64,000 nt of DNA, taken from assembly GCA_030407085.1 (NCBI GenBank), contig CM059582.1:211326001-211390000 (forward strand). The letters run 5' to 3'. Every line of letters starts with the position of its first letter. Position 1 is the first letter of the stretch. Shown here piece after piece: positions 1 through 11,203 of the stretch. The notes beneath the pieces were generated by a model. That model ran no database searches. It saw nothing but the letters and a program-made list of their open reading frames with translations, and had not been told where the DNA came from. A program made the position numbers and the translations under genes. Source of the DNA: Trichopria drosophilae (lineage: Eukaryota > Arthropoda > Insecta > Hymenoptera > Diapriidae).

Positions 1-1370
1 ATGTTCCGACAAGAATTACAGAGTCACAGAGAGTACGAGGTTTCCAGATTCTTAGATGCATTGTACAAAGCCTTATCATTATAAAAGTGTTATAAAACTA
101 TTTTATTATTTTAATTTATTATTAAATTATTCATTTTATATTAACAAAAAATTTATTTTATTAATTATTATAACATTCATTATATAATACGTAGTCTCAT
201 AAACCGAATAATCTAAAAAGTATAAACTCTCTTCGTCTATTTAACACTTGTTGTAACGCAGCCTATGATTTCATCCGCTGTTATTTATATTTATTATAAT
301 TTCAATACATATTTCTTTTAAATATATTTACGTGTAAGCTTATCTATGATTAAGTATCAAAAACGAAGAGAATAGGATACGTTTCAAAAAGTATTGTAGC
401 GCCAAAATAATTTAATGTTTAAGATTATTGGACACTATATGGGTAGTGTGCAAAAGAATTACTGTGGATAATTCTTTATAAAATAAGCTTAGATTAAACA
501 TTAAGACGAATAACATATGTACAATAATCTAAAAACCGTCAACTCTGTTCGTCTCTCTAATAATTGTTGAAACCCATACTATGATTTCTATCTTTGACAT
601 TTATAAATTATTATACTTAATTCGTGCTCTTTCTGCATTTAGTTATAATTTATTTTAATGTTATTGCGCAATATTAAATATGCTGTTCAACATGTATTAA
701 TTATTAACAGCCAATGTAACCATGAAGCCGGAGCGACAATTCTTTTAAGTGATAAGTACACAGATTCCATCAAGACCTTTGTAGTTTCCAAATACAATAT
801 AACTCTCTTCACATTATAATATGAAATTAATCTGAGAGGAAAGGATATATAAAGGATCACATTTTTGTATGGTGATATAAAACATATACATATACGTTCT
901 CGAATCTGATAATGCGTTATCACCATTTACATCAATGTGCTATATCTCTTCCACAAATGTATTTTGAATATACTACGGATTAAAAAATTACTTGAAGTTT
1001 ATTGTGTTCAATTTTTTAATGTGCTATATTAATTTTATATTTATTAGTTAAGGTAGAAAAATTTTCTTGTGTATATATATATTTGCACTAATTCTGTAAA
1101 TTTGTGCAAAATTTAATCGATGCGTCATTGACTGGATATAGTTATGTTATATTTGTAGGTTGTATAGGGCTTCATATTCTGTGCATATAAGAACTGTCAG
1201 TTTTTATTATTTTATTATGTTGTGTATTATTTAATTGTATGCTTATCCCGTGTAAAAATATTTTGTCCGACAGCTATACGCCAGAAGTACGCCACGAAGT
1301 ACGAGAAAAATACGACATAAAATTCTGAACCGTACTTTTGTCGGAGTACGGAAACGCTGGACTACATATA
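1..1370. other. AT-rich non-coding DNA with a diverged direct repeat
   Basis: No convincing coding region is seen. Two stretches of about 100 bp, near 208-308 and 523-622, read in the same direction as diverged copies: both contain AATAATCTAAAAA, then a CTCT/CTGTTCGTCT block, then CTATGATTTC and an AT-rich tail. They may be remnants of one dispersed repeat. The short minus-strand reading frame at 687-926 has no recognisable motif and is probably chance. Confidence 0.4.
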
Positions 1371-1530
1371 CGGCATTTCTCCCGCATTTCTCCGGCATGG
1401 CACTTAGAATATTCTCTACAAGAAAAAAAACAACATTTTTCTGCATATGTGCGGTATTTGTCCGGCATTTCTCCGGCGTGGCACTTCGAATATTTTCAAT
1501 AAGAAACAAAATCACTATACGCACTAGAAA
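1371..1530. repeat. Two-copy tandem repeat, unit about 81 bp
   Basis: CGGCATTTCTCCCGCATTTC at 1371 recurs as CGGTATTTGTCCGGCATTTC at 1452. Both are followed by CTCCGGC(A/G)TGGCACTT(A/C)GAATATT and an A-rich run. The minus-strand frames across this block are shadows of the repeat. Confidence 0.55.
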
Positions 1531-1562
1531 AAAAATGAATATATGCATTAACTTTGCGCACG

Positions 1563-1867
1563 CCCGGGCATAAAAGTTTTTTCTGCGAATGTGAGGGTTG
1601 TTGGCCGAGTTGAAAGCCAGGTACGCATTCAAATTGGTACAAAAAACACTTTTGGAACAGTGTGAAAAATGACCATTTTTTAATGATTTTTAACAATGAT
1701 GACTCAGCAAAATCCCTATCTTAATACATTGGCCATTTCACGCCTACGGAATAAAAAAATATATTTCGGCACATGTGCAAAAATGTTTTTTGAATGAATT
1801 TGAATGCAACCCTCTGTTCCGCTCGGGCCACAACCTCTCTCATTCGTAAAAAAAAACTTTTACGCCC
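1563..1867. repeat. Imperfect inverted repeat (MITE-like)
   Basis: The left arm (about 1563-1635) reads GGGCATAAAAGTTTTTTCTG, GAATGTGAGGGTTG, then a GGCCGAG block and GCATTCAAATT. The reverse complement of 1790-1867 reads nearly the same (GGGCGTAAAAG, GAATGAGAGAGG, GGCCCGAG, GCATTCAAATTC). A related single arm lies at about 27464-27520, so this is a dispersed family. No target duplication could be fixed. Confidence 0.5.
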
Positions 1868-2099
1868 TTGTATCGAAATAGTAAATTTCGCACATGCGTC
1901 GAACAATATTTTATGTTGCAAGTGTGCGTAAAATGCAGCTTTAGCATTTTTTACACTTTTTATGTTTTAATTATATACGCAAAAGTAATATTATTCTAAA
2001 GAAATAATCCATTTATTTTAATGCAATTTATTATATTTTCGTTACAAATCCCCGAATCACATTTATTTTCTTTTTCTGGCTCATTCCCACCGATGATCT

Positions 2100-3335
2100 C
2101 ATTCCCATGCACGCTTTTTCGTCATTCTCTCATATTCACGACATTCATTTCTTACCCTGTCGCTCCTTTTATATTTTTCCGCTCTCTCGCATTTTTCATA
2201 ACCTTCCCAATCAACCTTTTTATTTATTTTCACATTCTCCCGCCATTCATTTCTTCCACGTTTGCAATTTTCACGTTCTCTCTCAATCTCTCGACATTCA
2301 TTCTCTCTCTCTCTCCGTTTCCCATTCTCACCCCTCTCATAGTTCTTCCGGTCACTCTTTATATTTTTTGTCTCAATCTCTCGACGTTCATTCATTTTCT
2401 CATTCTCACGCATTTCATACTTTCTCCGATCACTCTTTTCATTCATTTTCTCATTCTCTCGCCTCTCATACTTTTTCTGGTCACTCAAGGACAAGGACAA
2501 AGGACAGGTTATTTCCCCCGCGTTAATGACGATTTGTCTATTTGCGGGTCGGCTCTCGGGTGGAGAGGTACAGGACAGAGACAGACAGTACAAGACAGAA
2601 CTATAGTCACACACAGCACCCACCCAGAGCCAGTCCCCCCTCCCCAATATCGGTACCACCAGCAGATTCGGCGGTCTGTGCCTTAGCGAGTACGACGCGG
2701 GGCTTATCCCCTCTTTATCCGAGATAAGACCCACGACGTACCGACCGCGGATAAGACGCTGACGGTACCGATAACTGCCGACGGGGGTCGGCAGCGGTCC
2801 CAAATTCGTACCTTCGCCCAGCAAAGTTCCCCGGTTATTCCACACTGGACATAAGCAGAGAAAATTGCAGGACGGGGATTCGAACTCGGGCCCTTCGCGA
2901 CGCTCAGTTCGGGCGGACTAAGACTGACGCCTTAGCCCGCACGACCATCACGCCGACTTCTGGTCACTCTTTTCACTCTTTTTCTCGCTCTCACGCCGTT
3001 CATTTCTTTTCTCATTCCCTCGCCTCTCATATTTTTTCCGATCACTCTTTTCATTTTTTTTCTCGCTCTCACACCCTTCATTTATTCTCTCAATCTTTCG
3101 ACGTTCGTTCATTTTCTCATTCTCTCGCCTCTCATGCTTTTTCCGATCTCCCTCTTCATTCTTTCTCTCGATCTCACGCCGTTCATTTCTTTTCTCGATC
3201 TCTCCACGTTCATTTTCTTTCTCATTCTCTCGCCTTTCATTCCTTTTCTCATTCTCTTGCGTTTCATTCCTTTTCTGATTCTCTCTCCTTTCATTCCGTT
3301 TCTCATTTTCTCGCAATTCATTCTTTCCCAATTAA
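2100..3335. repeat. Pyrimidine-rich degenerate tandem repeat, split by a SINE
   Basis: The plus strand is a degenerate array of CATTCTCTCGCCTCTCATTC-like blocks with TTTTC spacers. It stays open in several frames on both strands: the minus strand reads as repeated Glu-Asn-Glu-Lys-Arg-Asn-Glu-Arg-Arg and the plus strand as Phe/Ser/His-rich repeats. Frames stay open because the repeat has few stop codons, not because a conserved protein is visible. A SINE inserted at 2487-2957 divides the array. A real charged-repeat protein cannot be excluded, but no start, splice signal or domain supports one. Confidence 0.5.
2487..2957 (-). mobile_element. tRNA-derived SINE with 12-bp target-site duplication
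   Basis: The element is flanked by identical 12-bp copies of TTCTGGTCACTC (2475-2486 and 2958-2969). On the minus strand it starts with a tRNA-like head: GTCGGCGTGATGGTCGTGCG carries an A-box-like block, and GAGTTCGAATCCCC further on fits the pol III B box. A body of about 390 bp follows and ends in CTTTGTCCTTGTCCTTGAG next to the left duplication. Length (471 bp), internal pol III promoter, duplication size and lack of coding capacity all fit a SINE copied by a non-LTR retrotransposon. The parent tRNA cannot be named safely. Confidence 0.8.
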
Positions 3336-3949
3336 TTCGTATCATTTTGTCTTACATCACTTTCACTAGATTGTTGCATTTCGCTCTCATCCATCCATTC
3401 GTTCGCGGCCGGGATGCATTCATTCTGCACACACTCGCTCAAACAGTCTTCAGCAGTAATAACATTCCTTATACCGAGATTATTATTATATTTTCCTTTT
3501 TTTCGCGGTCGTCGCAAATCGTTTAAAAATTTCGTTATAGTTAGATGCAACTCTTTTTTGGTGAACCGTTGCTTGCAGCGGGCTATTATGTGATCTGAAA
3601 AGAGATGAAAAACATTACTTTATTGCACAGATGGTTATTCTATATAATAATTGGAAATTATATTCAATGCTTTCGATGTACTTACAAAACACAGCATCAC
3701 GAATTTTATCAGGTATCCCTTGTGTATTACCTCTACCGGTACACGTCATTTTTAGCAATGCTTCTTTGCTATATAGGTGGAACAATAATTGTCGCGTGAC
3801 CTCTCGTGGGTTGTTCTTAAATTTCACGCTTAATATTAGCAGCTGCGTTTTATTCAAATAAACTCCACTACCCGGCATTAGTTCCAGCTGCAATGTAATA
3901 ATATTTATATTGGAATAAAAATCAATTACACTTATGTAAACAATTATTT
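3336..3949. other. Unassigned AT-rich DNA
   Basis: Short overlapping frames occur on both strands but none shows a domain, splice-site context or repeat structure. I see nothing assignable. Confidence 0.3.
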
Positions 3950-4542
3950 TGACAGTTTTTTTTCTTCAATTTCAATCACCATTGAAGAAAAAAATTTGAA
4001 AAGACACATATCCTACTAATTTTACGAATGGAATGCATTATAGAATCTGGTAACAGGTCTCACGAAAATGGCAGTAAAAGATTTATCAAAATATCATTGC
4101 AAACAATATAAAAAAATTCCATTGTATTTTTCACTTAATTCTAATATCTTTTCATTTTTAGCATTTCATTAAAAAAAAATTCATAATTTTTAAGCTAGAG
4201 CATTTTTTCACAGAAATTTTCATTGCTGTCGCTACACTCATGTGAGACGTAAAACATTTTTTATTAAAATTCAAATATTTTAACCACCCTGTAGATAGTT
4301 TCAATAGAATCCCAACATTATGATAGTTTGAAAAAATTTTGAGAAATACATATTTGCCATTTTTTTAAGTTTAATGCTATATTGAAATTCATCATGACTG
4401 AAACGTAAGTTTGACCTTGGAATCATTAATAACGACCTTACATTGTGGGATATGCATTATTGAATTATTTTGAACTTTGATTTTGATACGAAATACTTTA
4501 TTGAAATTGAAGCGCAAGAAGTGTTCCTTAGGAGTTTGTGGG
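3950..4542 (+). mobile_element. Diverged copy of the TTAA-flanked hairpin MITE
   Basis: The block from about 4260 onward runs in parallel with 25800-26097. Shared landmarks in order are TTCAAATATTTTA, AGTTTCAATAGAATC, a GATTTTGATACGAAATACTT block, GTGTCCTT/GTGTTCCTT and finally GGGTTAA. The copy ends with GTGGG followed by TTAA at 4543-4546, as in the better-preserved copy. The left end is too diverged to place, so the start is approximate. Confidence 0.55.
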
Positions 4543-4711
4543 TTAAGACGAGAAATCATAAAAAAAATACATAAAGTATACTTTTGTTATACAATTACGC
4601 GTATTCATATAAATTATACTTATTTGTGCATAACTTCTAGATGCCCGTTGTATTTTATGATTGATTCAATGAATTCTAAATGTTGTTGAACATGGACAAA
4701 TTCTGTTCTTG

Positions 4712-5315
4712 CACGGAGAAAAATTGTCTCGTTATAACTCCGTGCAGCACATGGTTCAAGTCGGTGGTACTTGATTTGCCCGAGGGATGGGGCGGCACAA
4801 CACCGGAGAAAGCTTTACAGAAAGCGTCGCAACTTTGTAAGAACACCTGTAACGTGAAAATCCGTGCAGCGGTAGTGGGGAATAGGTGGTTCTTGATTTG
4901 TCCACGGAATAGCGTGCGAAGCGCCGGTAAACCGTTTACAACGTGGGTTGAAACTCTGGGCATACATATGCACACTCGTTTGCTTGGAGCTGCACGGCAA
5001 AAGTCTGTGCAGTGGCTGACTGCATGCACTCTGCAGACCCAGCAGCGAAAAAGTTTACACATGTATATGCCGAGAGTTTCGACTCGCGCTGTAAAACTTC
5101 TTTCGACGCTTCGCACGCCATTACGCGGAGAAGTAGGGTACCACCGATTCAGCATATCGATGCACGAAATTCCATAGGGGCACTAGTGATCGCAGAGTTT
5201 CGACTCTCTCTGTAAACTTTTCGTGGATGCTCCTACGCGCTATTCCACGTTTAAGTCAAGTAGCACCGATTCGCCAGCGATGCCCAGTGTAACACCGAGG
5301 CAATTTTTCTCCGTG
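4712..5315. mobile_element. MITE with ACGGAGAAAAATTG terminal inverted repeats
   Basis: The left end CACGGAGAAAAATTGTCTCG (4712-4731) is matched by the reverse complement of 5296-5315, CACGGAGAAAAATTGCCTCG, with one mismatch in 20. The interior is itself partly palindromic, with GTTGAAACTCTGGGCATAC-like and inverted GAGAGTTTCGACTCGC blocks. Frames of 60-165 codons on both strands are a consequence of this symmetry. Superfamily and target duplication are not evident. Confidence 0.65.
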
Positions 5316-5639
5316 TGAGTATCGACATTAGTTCGAGATACACAAACATTGCTTTTTTGAAAAGCGCAAAATAAGGTATTAAAAGTCAGGGTAAGCTTTC
5401 ATCTGAAATTAGTTAGAGTTATAGTTAAAAATAAAATGTTTTCTGTAATAATCGTAATTAACATATTACATTATGTAAAACTTCTAGCAGAGTTTGCATC
5501 ATTCAGACGATAATTTGTTCTTGTTTATATGCTTTTATATTTATACATATTTGATTTCAGCACACAAGTAGAATCATTGCCATAAATAGGTTGGTTTTCA
5601 TTACTTGTTCATTAGAAAAAGAACAAATGGAATGAATAA
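5316..5639. other. Unassigned AT-rich DNA
   Basis: Nothing recognisable is seen between two small inverted-repeat elements. Confidence 0.3.
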
Positions 5640-5881
5640 CACAGGACCTCAAAAATCTTTTTTGGTACTTTCTTTTAATCAGAGGTAGTGGATCTTATAG
5701 ATTTTGGGTCACTGAAAACGAATCCGTAGCCCGATTTGGGCCATCACGTCAAATTTTCGAGATATCCTATCCGCTAATTTCAATTTCCGCGAGGTTTTCG
5801 TTTTCAGCGACCCAAAATCTATAAGATCCACTACCTCTGATTAAAGGGAACTCTTAAAAAATGGTTTTTTGTGGTCCTGTG
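5640..5881. mobile_element. Short hairpin MITE, possible PIF/Harbinger type
   Basis: The ends CACAGGACC...(5640) and ...GGTCCTGTG (5881) are inverted repeats. The inner arms also match closely: 5687-5721 (GTGGATCTTATAGATTTTGG...) pairs with about 5800-5834. TAA lies outside both ends (5637-5639 and 5882-5884), which fits the 3-bp TWA target duplication known for PIF/Harbinger. The element is 242 bp and has no coding capacity. The superfamily call rests on the target duplication only. Confidence 0.6.
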
Positions 5882-7063
5882 TAATTACACCTGAACGATT
5901 TTTAACATTAATAAAAAATTACAGTATCCAAAAATGCTTTGAGTGAGATTTTTATCATCGCTGAAGGATTTTATGTTAAATTGGATTTTTTCGACCAAAC
6001 TTTCGAACTGTTTCATCAATTAAAGGGACTTACTTTGAAAGCAGTAATTTTACAATTATGTGAAAAATTTACATTTTTGGATATTTTACAATATACTGAG
6101 TAGAATTGTAATTCTGCCCTTCTCAATGTTATGATTTTTTCATGTGGGCCAGTGAAAACGGCATTTAATTTTACATCGGTAATTTGTACTGTTCAATGCA
6201 AGATTTCATATTTAAAGCCGTTTTTCAAGAACAGTTTCATTCTGGATAAAAGATGCCAGATCTACGACTTTACAGCGAGAATCTACTGTATTTGAAGCCA
6301 GTACAACCGTATGCAGTAATGTAGTTGTTATAAAAAAAGAAAACACCACTGGTAAATGCTCATATATAATTTAAATACAAAGTTTTAAAATTGCAAATAG
6401 TATGTCTAATTTGCATTTAATGTAGTTGTGGACATTCTCAGCAAGTTTCATATGAGTCATTTTTGGCTAGCATTCAACAGTTAACTGTCAGAAGGACAAA
6501 CACACTGCATTTAAATCGCACGCTGCCACGTCGTTTTTGAGTGCGCGACTTCGGAGTCGGACACGGCCTTCTACTGTAACTTTTAATCAAGTTTAATTTA
6601 AATTCAACAAGGTAATTTCGTTCATTTTTTCTGTCCAAGCCCAAAAAATCAAAGAGTGTACGAAAATCTATATACGAATTAGAAGGAAATAAATCTGTTT
6701 TTTCCTGTTCTTTGCGCATACGAATGTGATCGAATACGATATTATACGCGATACATAAACGCCCTTAACCTAAAAGGTTATATTACTTTAAATTATCGAA
6801 TAATTGGAAGTGAAAACAAAAATTCAAAAAACGCCAAAATTTTTCGACTAAATTGATATAATTTCAAGCCATTGGAATAATTTTTGTATGCGGTTGATAT
6901 TGTGTTGTATAAAATCGAATGAAATGCACTTCTCAAATTCCAAGTTGTACAAGAGCGCGTATGATTTTCAATAAGAAATTCTGAAAATCAATATGTCAAT
7001 GGTAAGAAACAGAATGCAAAATATCGATTCTGTATACTGTCTGGTTTATGCGAGAGTTTATCA
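5882..7063. other. Non-coding AT-rich DNA
   Basis: No reading frame with a recognisable motif is seen. The minus-strand frame at 6474-6719 has no domain I know. Confidence 0.3.
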
Positions 7064-7193
7064 TACACTTATAAACGCCATTAATTCTGTCATAAACACT
7101 GCTTTGGCATCCTCGTTTACCTCATAAAGATTTATAGGGGAAAACTAGGATAACAGAACAGTGTTGCTGACAGAATTAATGCCATTAAGTGTA
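7064..7193. repeat. Small imperfect hairpin, 130 bp
   Basis: The left arm ACACTTATAAACGCCATTAA plus TTCTGTCAT...CACTG pairs with the right arm CAGTGTTGCTGACAGAATTA plus ATGCCATTAAGTGT. The arms are about 35 nt. It could be a very short MITE. Confidence 0.5.
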
Positions 7194-8706
7194 CATGAAC
7201 AATGTCTTTGACATGAACAGTAATTGTATATTGTGTATCGAGGGCTAATCGACAAATCGCTTGCTAGGGCGGCAAAAAAATTGTTGCGATGGCTTTTGTT
7301 TCTTTCAATTCTTTTGGGCACATTCTTTTACCCGGAAAAATGATTTACCGTCTACAGAAAATCATATCCACTGCCCGCTGACAAAAAAAATTTTCGCATA
7401 GTTAATTTAAGGGATTTTCGATTTCGGTTAAGCACACATGCAATATCGTCATTTTCAATGCCATAGAACAAATAGTATATTATGTATCTAGTGCATAAAG
7501 TGACTTTTTTTCGAGAGCGGCACGTGTACACGACTCGCCGGCAAAGCCGGTGATGAGTGGGGCACCGCCGCTGGTGTGAAAAACTGTTACGCACGAGATG
7601 CATACGATATTTTATTCCCAGGGCGTGCGCTAAAGTGCGTGAGCAAAGTCATTTTTTTCCAATGCGTTAAGTGTGCATGAGGTGCCGAAAGCGCCGAGTG
7701 AGACACTTTACGCACTAGTTAAACAAAATTCACTTTACGCATGCCCGGACATAAAATATCATTTATAAAAAAATAAGAAAGTCACTTTTTTTTTTAGTTT
7801 TCGGTCGGCACTTGAGCAATTTTAGATTTGTTCCGCTAAATAGTAAGTTGCAAGAATCACACAGGCGCACAAATGGCTATTGACATTTGAAATCCGATTA
7901 TAAGTTGAATTATTGCTAAAACATTTTGATATGCAATTTAATTATTGCAAACATTATAATTTTTACTTTTATTATTAAACATACCCCTATTTTATGGATA
8001 ATTAGACTTTCATAATATAATGAATTCACGCACTAACGTCGCGCCGAGTGGATCTACTGTGGTGTGTGAAAATGGGGAGTGAAATTTATTGAATTTATTT
8101 TGTTATTTAGGATATGCTTGAGAATATGATAGATATTACGGATTTATTTAACAAATTGTAATTTAAAAATGGCAGAAAAATATTTTATTCTTTTCATTGT
8201 AAACGATTAAAGTTTCGCCGAAACAGAGTAAAGAACGCACGGAGTCACTTAACTTTCTTAGAATTTTTCGATGCCAGGAAACAAATTATAAAGAAAAAAG
8301 TTTCGACCCCGACGAAGATTCGAACACGGGACCGCTCATAACTCGCTCGAAATTTCCAATGTCACTATTCTGTATTCCGTCTAAATGATGTAATTATTGC
8401 GCCTTTTGTTTCTTTACCCTTGTAATCTATTTCGTCGGGCGGCAAAATTTTCCTATAATTTTCACGCCTAACTCAATTAGTGTTATCCACATCTGAATTA
8501 TGTAACAAAGCCTGTATTCCGGATTGAAATATTATTTATCCCAAAAAACGCACATGCCTTGTTCGGGATTTAATATACGTATGTATATAATATACAATAG
8601 AAAGAATATACAGTAGAAAACGGGTGACAAAAAACAGTTATGTGTATAAATGGAATATATATGGATTATTTCCCGTACAGGTTATGGTAGGTATATAGAA
8701 TCAACA
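7194..8706. other. Non-coding DNA with TTTACGCAC-type repeat fragments
   Basis: Around 7610-7760 the text CACTTTACGCACTAG and CACTTTACGCATGCCCGGAC resembles repeat fragments near 17680, 26790 and 27370. At 8312-8345 the minus strand contains GTGTTCGAATC, a weak B-box-like sequence, without a matching tRNA fold. No gene is supported. Confidence 0.35.
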
Positions 8707-9254
8707 TCCCAAGTAACACACTTCGCTGTAAAACTTCTGCCAGAACGGCGGCACAGCAAAGCCCGCAGCCACTTGGCTGCCGCAGCAAGCAGTCACAGCT
8801 CACTGACAACGTCTTCAAAACGTTGTTGCAGCAAAAATGACAGTACATTTTTTGGCTTTGAAAACACTGCCGCAGACAAATAGCTGTGCTGTTTTTGTGC
8901 TGCCGCAAGGTTGTGGGGCTTTAGCATTTGCTGCCAAAACATTGTCGCAGCTAAATCGATGCTTTCTAGTATTGCTGGAATAACGTTTTATCAGCTATAT
9001 ATATATATATATGGAAAAAGTACGAAACTTTTCTTGATTAATCAACTGCACTTTCACTTAATCAAAATAAGTAAATACAAAAAAAAAACAATTTTTAATT
9101 GTACAATTATTTCGTTGAATACATTATTAACAAAAACATTATTATCATTTACACTATGACTATTTTTGTATTTATTCACATACATATATACAAGTATCGC
9201 AAACATTTCGAACACATTCCCTCACATAATTAACATGACACAAATCATACCGTT

Positions 9255-9326
<72 letters not shown>

Positions 9327-9336
9327 GCACGCACGC

Positions 9337-9374
<38 letters not shown>

Positions 9375-9827
9375 GCGCGCGCGCTCACACCTATCGCATA
9401 TATCGCATATATCGCACCGATCGCATCGCATCGCGTCGCCTCGCCTATCAGTGCTTTGTTTTGAATCATGTATATATACTAAGAATCTCGAGCAGCTCTC
9501 GCTTGCGAGAAAGATACTGCCATTTTCTTCAATCTGTGCTTTATTATTTGCTGCCATAACACCATTGCAGCAATAAAGTACAGCTAAACGGCTGTGCTGT
9601 GATTTGTGTAAATTCTTTGCTGTTGCAATGTCATCACAGCGACAAAATACAGCTAAATAGCTGTGCTGCAATTTGACTCTGTCCGTTGCCGCCGCAACAT
9701 TGTCGCAGCCATAAACTACAGCGCAATAGCATTTATAGCTAAAAAGCTGTAAATGAAGCTGTGAAAACGTTGTGCCAGCTGTGTCTTTGCTGTCACAGCA
9801 AAAATAGCCGTCGCGTGTTACTTGGGA
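8707..9827. mobile_element. MITE with TCCCAAGTAACAC ends and an internal microsatellite
   Basis: TCCCAAGTAACAC at 8707-8719 is exactly inverted at 9815-9827 (GTGTTACTTGGGA). Inside each end lie repeated GCTGTGCTG / CAGCACAGC-like and TGCCGCAGC-like blocks facing inward, so the element is a loose foldback of 1.12 kb. Its centre is a long (AC)n tract. No transposase remnant is visible and the target duplication is unclear, perhaps AT. Confidence 0.65.
9256..9440 (+). repeat. (AC)n microsatellite with GCAC, GC and ATCGCAT variants
   Basis: An almost pure CA dinucleotide run gives way to CGCACGCAC, then GCGCGC, then repeats of ATCGCATAT and CGCATCG. Frames of Thr-His or Val-Cys residues reading through it are artefacts of the dinucleotide. 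Confidence 0.95.
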
Positions 9828-10525
9828 TACTTACCACTCTCTGATAATTTTGGCAGCCCAAAATTTGTCGCCCCATTTAGCAAATAGCTCTCCTTTCTCT
9901 ATTTTCATATCACTTTTCCTCACTACACTTACTTTGCGCGGTTTCGCTTTGTGCCATAAAACTAAGGCGTACATTGTTGTTTTCAAACGAATGAAACTTT
10001 TTACAGCTTGTTATCCCTTTGAATCATATATGTATGTCGCATATGACAAAAAGGAACGACAGGAACTTGGAATCGGTCGACTTCGATAATGCGCGCCATC
10101 AGTTTCTCGAATCATTGCTCCACTATACGAGCTACTTTAGTTATCGTGCTGCTTTTGCAGTCATATTGCACTTAATTTACGTGTAAGAACATAAATTAAA
10201 ACTGACAACGAATTTTCACAAAATGCAGTATCTGTAACTGCAATTCCAAGTACTCTATAAAGGATTTCCTGAAAAATATCACAGAACTTTATCAAGAATG
10301 GACCAAGAATTTGATGATTTTTATTTATTTCCGAAAAGTATTAAACAACTCTTGAAGAACTTCCCTGTTATTTTATAGGATATCATGTATAATAATTGGA
10401 ATTGCATTTATAGTCTGAATTATAAAAAATAGGTTCAATATTTTTTTATTTTGATTTTCCAACATAGATCCCTACCTTATCCATTGACGCCTTTAAAAAC
10501 CTATACAAACCTTTAAAAACGTAAA
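9828..10525. other. Unassigned DNA left of the Mutator-like element
   Basis: No supported gene. A block at about 10471-10500 (CCCTACCTTATCCATTGACG) resembles 14684-14706 (TCCTACCTTATCAATGGAGC) on the other side of the transposon, which hints that the transposon split or sits beside an older repeat. Confidence 0.35.
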
Positions 10526-10529
10526 TTAA

Positions 10530-10910
10530 GGGGAGGCTCCTGTGTTATTTTGACCCCTCGAAATTTTAGTGATTGAAATTGTTTATATTTTTTTTCTTGC
10601 TCGATTTCGAGGTCAAATTCGTGTCAGATTCTTAGAAAAAAAAATTCGAAAAATTCGCTGAAAAAAAAAAATATTTTTTTGCAACCATAACAGATATTTT
10701 CAAACGCTTATGAGCGATTGTTCGAAATGTTGAGAAAATCATATAAAAAAATTTCCACCAAAAAATATTAAAAATTGTAAGAGAAGATAGATTTTTTAGG
10801 TTCAAATCAAGGAATTTCAGTCTACTGAAGCCGCAGATGAATTGAAAAACACCATGTTTTTATAAATAAATGCATTTATTTCAATAATCAAGAACATTCA
10901 GGGACAACAC
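10530..10910. repeat. Left terminal inverted repeat of the MULE
   Basis: It pairs with 14040-14410 almost base for base, including CATTTATTTCAATAATCAAG at its inner end and GACCTCGAAATCGAGC-type sequence near its outer end. Length differences come mainly from A/T homopolymer runs. Confidence 0.9.
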
Positions 10911-10948
10911 GTGAGTAAGAACACACGCACACGTATCGCACGCGCGCG

Positions 10949-11003
<55 letters not shown>

Positions 11004-11203
11004 GCACGCACGCACGCACACACATCGCATATATAGGAATACAAAAATACATGAAAACCAGCATATCCGTATAACAATAACTATTTATGAGAATATGTAT
11101 GTAGTAATAATGACATAAAAACGGAGTAGCTCAGAACATCCTGCTCCATACACGATTCCTTCATTTTCAACATAACTTGCTTCCCTTCGATTTGTTGCCC
11201 GTG

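Noticed and set aside
4676..5215. Frames of 60-165 codons on both strands
   Set aside because: They lie inside a partly palindromic MITE, so similar frames arise on both strands. No conserved motif.
8312..8345. Minus-strand GTGTTCGAATC, a B-box-like sequence
   Set aside because: No A box or tRNA fold beside it; at most a worn SINE relic.
9166..9671. Overlapping frames of Thr-His, Val-Cys and Ala-rich repeats
   Set aside because: They read through a CA/GT dinucleotide microsatellite and are open only because of it.
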